Below, in pieces: positions 24,935 to 31,800 of a stretch of DNA of 34,431 nt. Made by a program: the position numbers and the translations under genes. This DNA is from Myxococcales bacterium (lineage in GTDB: Bacteria > Myxococcota_A > Polyangia > Polyangiales > Houyiibacteriaceae). The notes beneath the pieces were generated by a model. That model saw only the letters and a program-made list of their open reading frames with translations, was not told where the DNA came from and ran no database searches. The stretch lies in NCBI GenBank assembly GCA_019637115.1, contig JAHBWH010000079.1, positions 1 to 34,431 of the forward strand, in the 5' to 3' direction. How positions within the stretch are numbered: position 1 is the stretch's first letter; every line of letters begins with the position of its first letter.

Positions 24935-27412
24935 ATGCCGACCGCTCGACCCAACGACAGGTGCCCGTGTGGGAGCGGGCGGAACTACAAGAAGTGCTGC
25001 GCGAAGAAGCGACGCGGGCGCCGAGACCCTGCGAGCGAGCCGCGCTACACGAAGGCCGACCGCGAGGAAGCGTTGCGCAAGCTCGACGCTCTCCTGCACG
25101 AGGTTGTCGATGAGGAAGAGCTCAACGACCTCGCCGAGGAGTTCTGGGGTGGCGTCCCCGTCCCTGAAGACCCGCAGCTGCTCGAGATGAGCCACTTCGC
25201 GTTCCAGGCCTGGTCCTACTTCGACGTGGACCTGGGCGACAGGGAGACCCTGGCCGACATCGCCCTCCAGGAGCCGGGCCTACTCGCCCCGAGGGAGCGA
25301 GCGTTTGTCGAGCGAGGACGCCAGGCCGCGATGCGCCTCTACGAGGTGGTCGACGTCCGACCGGGAGCTTCCCTCTCGCTCCGCGATCTCTTCGACGGGT
25401 CCGTCCAGGAGGTTCGCGAGCGGGCCGGCTCGCGAGCCCTGCACCGGTGGGACGTGATCGCAGCTCGCATCTTCTTGCCCGGGGCGTCGGGCCGTCCGGA
25501 GCTCGACGGTGGCATGTTCACGCTCTCGCCCGCGCGGCGCGACGACGTGTTCGGCCGGGCGACGCGGCACCTCGAGGCATGCCGCGCCGAGCTCGGAGCG
25601 CTGAGCGAACGGATGCATCACGCGCTCTTGGCGCCGCTCTACCACCAGGCCTGGCTGACCCCACCGAGCATCCCGAAGCTGGTGAACTACGACGGTCATG
25701 AGCTGGTCGAGACGAGCGTCTACTACGACGTCACGGCGGGCTCCGGACCCACCCTGTGCCCCCTTCTCGACGCGATCCCGGAGTTCGAGCGCCCGGAGGT
25801 CTCCGAGCTCGAGACGCGATGGACCTGGTCTGGCATCGGCACCGATCGCGTGGAGCCGGTCGTGCGAGGTTGGCTCGAGCTCCGCGACGAGCGCCTCGTC
25901 CTCCACACGAACTCCTGCGAGCGAGCCGAGCTCGGCCGCACCCTGCTCGAGGGCGCGCTCGGCGACCTCGTGAGCTACCGGTGCACGGAGAGCTCAGACA
26001 CGCGGAGTGCCCTCCAGCGCCAGCTCGCGAGCCGCGACCGCGCGAGCCACGACGACGCCGCATCGGATCGAGAAGAGCTCCCCGCCGAGCTGCGCGAGCC
26101 CGCCACGGCAGCGCTCGAGGCGTACTACCAGTCGCACTACGAGAAGTGGATCGACGAGCCAGTACCGATGTTCGAAGGCAACACGCCGCGCGAGGCAGCG
26201 GCCTCGCCTGAGCTGCGCGCGCGCGTGCAACAGGCGCTCAAGGACCTCGAGCGAATGTACGAATCGGCGTTGGAAGCGGGCCAACCCGGGTTCGACCCCT
26301 GGTGGCTCCGAGAGGAGCTCGGGATCTTCGAGGAAGGCGCCGCCGTCGGCGCCCACCCCGCGCCGCTTGCCCACGAGACCGTCGCCGACCTCATGCCCGC
26401 CCTCCCGGCCGTCGCGACCCAGATCGCCGACCGCGTGCGCGCGCAGAGCGAGGGCGCGCTCGACCGAGTGGTCGAGGCCGAAGATCTCGCGCTGGACCTC
26501 GGCCTCGAGCGTCTCGTCCGCGACCACCGACGGGCCGTGGCGACCGACGCCGACTCCGAGACCGCGACGAGCCATGACGGCTTGCTCCGCGCGTATGTCG
26601 AGCTGCTCGCCAACTTCGAGCTCCATCGCCGCAAAGTCTTCTGGGTCTCCGATCCCCTCTCGTGGGCCCTCGGCGCGACTCGACTCGATGCGGGTGGCGA
26701 TCTGCTAAAGCCGCCGTTCGCGAGCTTCGCGCTCGTGTTCACCGATCGTTACGCGCTCGGCCTCGCCGAGAAGATGCTCTCACGCGAGCCTCAGGCGCGC
26801 CTTCGCGGCCGCATGCTCCGGGTGCTGACCGTCTACGTGACGCGAGCCCGAGATCACGGCGCCAGCTCGACCCTTCGTGTCACGCTCGCTTGCGACGCCC
26901 TCGATGGGGACTGGCCCTACCTCGTCGCGCGAAACCTGAAAATCAGCGACGACCGCCGGATCGACGAAATCCTAGCGCAGAGCTGGCCGGATGCGCTGCA
27001 CGACGAGCTGGATTCGCTCCACGACTGTGTGCCGCTGCGCGATCTGTTGCACCTCGTGATGAGCGCGGTCCTCTACGCGACCAGCGCTGGCGCGCGCACT
27101 GAAGAACGCCCTGCGCGCACACGGCGAGCGAGCGCCCGAGCCTCGCGGCCCACGTTCTCCTCCGAGAACGTCTACTACTTGCCTGGCACCATCGACATCT
27201 CCGCGCTGCGAGCCATCCAGCGCGCTCGCCGAGGAGCCGGCGACCGCGCGCAGATTCATCGCTGCCTCGTGCGCGGGCATTGGCGCCGCGCGAACCCGAG
27301 CTGGAAAGAGGACCGCCCACGATGGATCGAGCCCTACTGGCGGGGCCCGAGCATCGCGGCGATCGTCGAGCGCCAATACCGCCTCCAGCCCAGCGCCCCT
27401 CGTTCGTCGTGA
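24935..27412 (+). CDS. SEC-C zinc-motif protein, large multidomain
   Basis: An 825-residue soluble protein. Residues 10-22 are a canonical SEC-C zinc knuckle (CPCGSG-x5-CC; Cys10, Cys12, Cys21, Cys22), the module that tethers SecA C-termini and many nucleic-acid or ribosome-associated proteins. About 403-465 (KWIDEPVPMFEGNTPREAA then FDPWWLREELGI) resembles the C-terminal toxin-binding domain of MbcA/ParS/Xre antitoxins and similar stand-alone modules. The last 50 residues (VRGHWRRANPSWKED, WIEPYWRGP) resemble a small C-terminal domain of phage and plasmid proteins. The rest is helical and unassigned. Function unknown; the combination hints at a regulatory or defence-linked role, which is inference. 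Start ATG 24935 puts the knuckle at the very N-terminus, as usual. Confidence 0.88.
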   Translation: MPTARPNDRCPCGSGRNYKKCCAKKRRGRRDPASEPRYTKADREEALRKLDALLHEVVDEEELNDLAEEFWGGVPVPEDPQLLEMSHFAFQAWSYFDVDLGDRETLADIALQEPGLLAPRERAFVERGRQAAMRLYEVVDVRPGASLSLRDLFDGSVQEVRERAGSRALHRWDVIAARIFLPGASGRPELDGGMFTLSPARRDDVFGRATRHLEACRAELGALSERMHHALLAPLYHQAWLTPPSIPKLVNYDGHELVETSVYYDVTAGSGPTLCPLLDAIPEFERPEVSELETRWTWSGIGTDRVEPVVRGWLELRDERLVLHTNSCERAELGRTLLEGALGDLVSYRCTESSDTRSALQRQLASRDRASHDDAASDREELPAELREPATAALEAYYQSHYEKWIDEPVPMFEGNTPREAAASPELRARVQQALKDLERMYESALEAGQPGFDPWWLREELGIFEEGAAVGAHPAPLAHETVADLMPALPAVATQIADRVRAQSEGALDRVVEAEDLALDLGLERLVRDHRRAVATDADSETATSHDGLLRAYVELLANFELHRRKVFWVSDPLSWALGATRLDAGGDLLKPPFASFALVFTDRYALGLAEKMLSREPQARLRGRMLRVLTVYVTRARDHGASSTLRVTLACDALDGDWPYLVARNLKISDDRRIDEILAQSWPDALHDELDSLHDCVPLRDLLHLVMSAVLYATSAGARTEERPARTRRASARASRPTFSSENVYYLPGTIDISALRAIQRARRGAGDRAQIHRCLVRGHWRRANPSWKEDRPRWIEPYWRGPSIAAIVERQYRLQPSAPRSS

Positions 27413-27428
27413 CGAAGCGCGCGATCCT

Positions 27429-28499
27429 TCACGGCGTCCAGTCGCCACCCAAGCCGGCTTCGCAGGTCATCCGGAGGTCCGCGGCGTCGTAGTCTGCGTG
27501 GCTCCGATCGAAGACGAGATCGATGCCATCCACGTTGCGGCAGCGCGCGCCGTCCCCTGGACACGGCCCGTCACCGAACGACGCGGCCTCGAAGAGATCA
27601 CAGAGAGCGGGCGGAGGCTCGTCTGGGTGGTTCTGCATGCAAACCCCCTCTCCGCTGCAATGGACCGTTCCGACCACGCACCTCGAGTCGAAGCAGGTCC
27701 CGTTCTCGCAAAAGCCATCGGGCTCACCGGGCCCACACGGCGCGCGCGGAGCGCGGCAGAAGCCGCCATCGCAGATCAGCCCGTCCGCGCAGAAGCCGGA
27801 AGGAGACGCGAAAGAGCACTGAACGTCGCAGCCGTGCGCCATGCACACGAGCCCTGGTGCGCAATAGCCGTCCGCACCGTCGACACACTGCGGCACCTCC
27901 GCGCTGGCGGTGCGCCCATCCGCCGCTCGATAGCTCACGCTGACCGGGTCGCCCGCCTCTGGAAGGAACTCGACCCAGCAAGCCGCCGAGGAGCCCGGCG
28001 GCACCGCGCGATCCGCGGCGCATCGGAGTCCGTCGTGATCACCAATCGGGTCGCGGCCCAGGAACTCGACGCCGGCGTCGGTGCGAACGCCGAAGAGCTC
28101 GGGGGTCAGCGAAGCGCTGGACGAGGTGCCGTTCGCCAAGCGCACGTGCACGGCCCAGCGCGCGCGATCCCACGAGAAGGCCTCGATCGTCAGCTCGAGC
28201 GCATCGGGCTGCGGCCCCCCGTCGCCCATGCCTCCATCCACCGCGCCGCCGGCACGGCACGACTCGAGGGCCTGCGCCTCCGCCGTCGCGCAGGCCTCCG
28301 GAGAGCCACACGTGAAGACCGCGCCGTTCGCCACGCGGTACTCGCAGCTCCCCGCGCCGTCGCACCAGGTCTCGACGGTTCCCGCGGCAGGATGACACAC
28401 GCTCGAGCCGCGCAGCTCCAGCGCCGAGTCGCCGCACGACGACATCCAAACCATGGCGAGCGCGCACGGCACGCTCAGCAGCACCTTCTTGCGAATCAT
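27429..28499 (-). CDS. Cys-rich lipoprotein
   Basis: A 356-residue secreted lipoprotein: signal peptide with lipobox WMSSC (Cys22), a small Cys-paired domain (about 30-80), a Gly/Asp linker, a beta-rich domain (about 100-205, DALELTIEAFSWDRARWAVHVRL), then a tandem of short Cys-rich modules (about 205-330; repeated GFCADGLICDGGFC and GFCENGTCFDSRC type units) like Dickkopf/EGF-type repeats of other myxobacterial surface proteins. No enzymatic motif is seen. ATG 28499 has GAGGGGG a few bases upstream and yields the signal peptide; upstream codons in frame do not. It converges with the SEC-C gene, 16 bp between stops. Confidence 0.85.
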   Translation of the reverse strand: MIRKKVLLSVPCALAMVWMSSCGDSALELRGSSVCHPAAGTVETWCDGAGSCEYRVANGAVFTCGSPEACATAEAQALESCRAGGAVDGGMGDGGPQPDALELTIEAFSWDRARWAVHVRLANGTSSSASLTPELFGVRTDAGVEFLGRDPIGDHDGLRCAADRAVPPGSSAACWVEFLPEAGDPVSVSYRAADGRTASAEVPQCVDGADGYCAPGLVCMAHGCDVQCSFASPSGFCADGLICDGGFCRAPRAPCGPGEPDGFCENGTCFDSRCVVGTVHCSGEGVCMQNHPDEPPPALCDLFEAASFGDGPCPGDGARCRNVDGIDLVFDRSHADYDAADLRMTCEAGLGGDWTP

Positions 28500-28838
28500 G
28501 ATGGTCCCCCTCGAGGCGATTGAAACGATCGCGGAGCTCGATGGAACTCCGTCCCCGCGCCACGGAAGAGCGTGTCGCGATGGGTGCCTTAGCAGCGTTG
28601 CGCCGCACATCCAATCCGAGCGACGGAGGCCTTCCGATGACGAATCCGATGGGGGGTTGTGGCGTGAGAGGAGCCCGCTGGCTGCGCCTGTATCCGCGGC
28701 GAGGGCCGCGGATACCCGGAACGAACTTCAGGTTGGGGGCATAGTACCTCGCCACAGGAGTCTTGACCGGTTGATCGCGGTCCTCGACCTCGATCTCGCC
28801 CCCGCGCCTCCTCGAATAGGCTTCGGGCCGAGCGCAGC
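28500..28838. other. 339-bp spacer without a supported gene
   Basis: It lies between the giant gene's stop and the Cys-rich lipoprotein start, both on the minus strand. It holds a perfect 11-bp hairpin (28690-28715) and nothing else recognisable. It is somewhat less GC-rich than the coding regions. A minus-strand frame through it (containing YYAPNLKFVPGIRG) has no start codon or ribosome site and was not called. Confidence 0.5.
28690..28715 (-). terminator. Perfect 11-bp hairpin downstream of the giant gene
   Basis: GTATCCGCGGC (28690-28700), loop GAGG, GCCGCGGATAC (28705-28715). It stands about 125 bp beyond the stop of the giant gene and about 190 bp before the next start, so it could terminate one transcript or structure the leader of the next. 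No T tract. Confidence 0.5.
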
Positions 28839-31800
28839 TCAGCGTCGTCGCAGCCGCTCGAGTATCGCCTTCGCGGCGCGAGGATCGTCGAGGGCCTCGA
28901 GGATCGCCCGGCGCTCGGCGTCTTCGAGCGGCTCTCCCGACAGGTGCGCGAGGTGGTGGAGCACGCGGCTGAGCTCGACCCGCGGAGGGCGGCGTTGTGA
29001 GCGGTCGACCTTGGTCGGCGCCTCGGCGCGACGACGCTGACCAGCCCCGCGGCGCTCGCCGCCTTCCTGCCGCGCAGGCGTTCCCCGTCGCCCCGCTCGA
29101 TGCTCGGCGGGATCGCCCGCGTCGCCCGACCACCCGCGCGGCGCCGACGCGCTCCGATCGCGTGGCGCGCGGAAGCGCCCCGGAGGTCGGCGCGCGACGC
29201 GGAGCGGCCGCCCGTCTCTCGTGGTGCTGGCGTCGATCGGGATCCACGCGGGCGCCCCGTGCGCGTCCTCGAGCAGCGCGAGCGCCCAAAGGTGGTCGGG
29301 CTCGGAGAGGTGCCCGCCGTCCATCACCCAGCCCGTGGCGAGCGCGGCGGGCACCCCGGCGCGCCGCATCAGCTCGCACGCGAGCGCGTTCAGCTCGTAG
29401 CAGACGCCCGCGCCGAGGTGCCGTCCGTCGCGCCCGGCGTGCAGCGCCGCGACGTGCACGTTCGCGCGTCCGCGCGTCGCGCGCGCGAGCCACCGCCCGA
29501 CCGAGGCGTCTTCGAGGTAGGTGGGGTCGTAACGGTAGCGCGCGCGGACGAAGTCGCGGACGCGGCGCGCGCGCTCGAGCGCGCTCGCGGCGTCGTCCTC
29601 GAGCGCGCCCAAGAAGTCGTGCACCTCGTCGGGCAGCTCGTCGTCGGGCACGGTCCGCTCGAGCGCCGCCGCGGGCGTCGCGCCGGCCGTGAGCCCGTCG
29701 AGCGCGGGCGCGGGGCCCAACGTCACGCGGAGCGTGACGTCGCTGCTCTCCGCGAGGTGAACGGACGTGAGGGGCCCCTCGACGCGCAGGCGCGGATCAC
29801 GACGGCCGAACGACAGCGCGGAGGGGCCCTCGTCGTGATCGACGACGATGGTGTCGAGCGCGCCGTAGTGTGGGATCGGCAGGAGAGACCTCCCCGCAGG
29901 AAGCCGCCCGCGCAGGGCGAGGACGCCCGCCTCGCCCCGCGCCGCAGGCACGTCGAGGGGCGCGGGCAACCAACGCTGCGTGCGGCGGTCGAAGCGGACA
30001 CCGACGAGGTTGGGCGCGTAGGCCCACGGCGGCGCGAGCCGCTCGGGCGTGAACGCGAAGCCATACGTCGGCACCTCGCGTCGGCGCTCGACCCAGCCCT
30101 CGGTGGTCTCGAGCTGACCCTCGAGCCTCTCGCGAGCGCGAAAGAATGCCTCGTCACCCGCCGACGAGCGCTCGACGCCCGATGTTCGGGACCGCCCGCT
30201 GCCCACCGTCGACGCGCTCGGCGGCGGTTTGCTGCGCGGCCCCGCCGCCTCGCGCGACGTTCGCGCGTCCGAGCCCTGGGCGCGCGCCTCGTCGCGAGCG
30301 TCGCCAGCGTCGTCGCGAGCGCCCCGGAAGAACCGGCGCACGCGCGCCATGAGCCCCTCACCGCTCGCGATACGGCGCGGCGGGGGCGCGGGAGGCGTAG
30401 GCGCCTCGTCGACGTCGTCGATCGAGCGCAGCCAGGCGCCGAGCGCCTCGCGTCGCGCCGCGTCGTCGCTCAAGGCGTCCGCGAGGCGCGCGGGCTCCTC
30501 GAGCGCGATCGCGGTCGCGCGCAGCACGCGTCCGTCGATCGCTGCGTCCGCCTCGAGCGCGAGGCGCGGACCGGCGCCGAGCTCGAGCGTGACCTCGAGC
30601 GCGAGCGACTCGTGGACGACGAGCGCGTCGATCGGTCGGTCGGGGGCGAGGCGCGGCAGGTGCGGCGCGAGCCGCGCGAAGAGCGCCGCCGCGCGCGCGT
30701 CGAGCGCCGCCGCGACGCGCGGCGATGGCCGCGGCCCGGGCGTCACCCGCTCGAGCCTCGCGCGCTCCCCGAGGTCGGGCACCCCCGAGCGCGCGAGCAG
30801 CCGCGCGATCGCGGGGTCGCGCGCGAGCGGCAGCGGCTCGGCCACGTCGAGGGTAGAGGCGTCGAGGGCCACCGCCTCGAGCGCCGCGGCGAGCGGCGGC
30901 GGGCCCCACGTGCGAACGCGTGGATCATCGACGCGCAGCAGCGTCACCCGATCGCCGAGGCGGACGGCCACCACCGCGTTGGGAGGGAGCACCTCGTCGG
31001 GCGCGATCTGCGCGAGCCGGTCGAGGCAAGCGGGGACCCGCGCGCAGAGCGCGTCTTCATCCGCGCGCTCACCTGAGGGCTCGTCGCCGAGCTCGACCAA
31101 GAAGTCCACGATCATGCGCGCGTCCGGGCGCGCGGGGACGCCGAGCGCCCGCGCGAGGCGAGGGGTCGCGTTGCCGGCCGGCCAGTCGGCCCGCCGGGCG
31201 CCGAAGAGCGCGCGCGCCTCCGCGCGGGCGAGCTGCCCGGGGGCCCGCGCGACGCCCTCGTCATCGATCAAGCGGAGCCCGGCGAAGGCATCGCGCACGT
31301 CCTCCGGCGAGAAGCGGCGCTCGCCGAGCCCCTCCTCGAGCCACGCGAGCAGCGCGTCGGTCGGGAGGCGATCGCCGAGCGCCGCGACCAGCTCGCGGGG
31401 CTCGGCGGTCGCGATCGTCCGGAACCCGAAACGACCGACGACGCGCCCGTCGGCCTCTCCCTCCAACCCTCCCTCGCGTGATCCCCTCAGCAGCTCGACG
31501 ATCGACGGATCTGGGAGCCGCAGGGCGCCGTTTCCCGGCGCACGCGAGCCCGGGCGCGCGGCAGCCGCGCGCCCGGCGGCCACATCCGACGACCGCGCGT
31601 TCGACGACCTCGCATCCGACGACCGCGCTTCCGACGACCGCCCGTCCGACGACCGCCCGTCCGACGACCTCGCGTCCGTCGACGTCGTGCCCGTCGACCT
31701 CGCGTCCGTCGACCTCGCGTCCGTCGACCTCGCGTCCGACGACCTCGCATCCGACGACCTCGCATCCGACGACCGCCCGTCCGACGACCGCCCGTCCGAC

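Noticed and set aside
28520-28540. CRISPR-like GTTTCAATCGC on the minus strand
   Set aside because: Occurs once, with no spacer-repeat periodicity and no cas genes.
28500-28760. Small minus-strand gene containing YYAPNLKFVPGIRG
   Set aside because: No start codon or ribosome site; the open frame continues from the shadow of the giant gene through a hairpin.
29100-31076. 658-codon plus-strand open frame
   Set aside because: Antisense to the transglutaminase-bearing gene; its residues are the shadow of that gene's helices.
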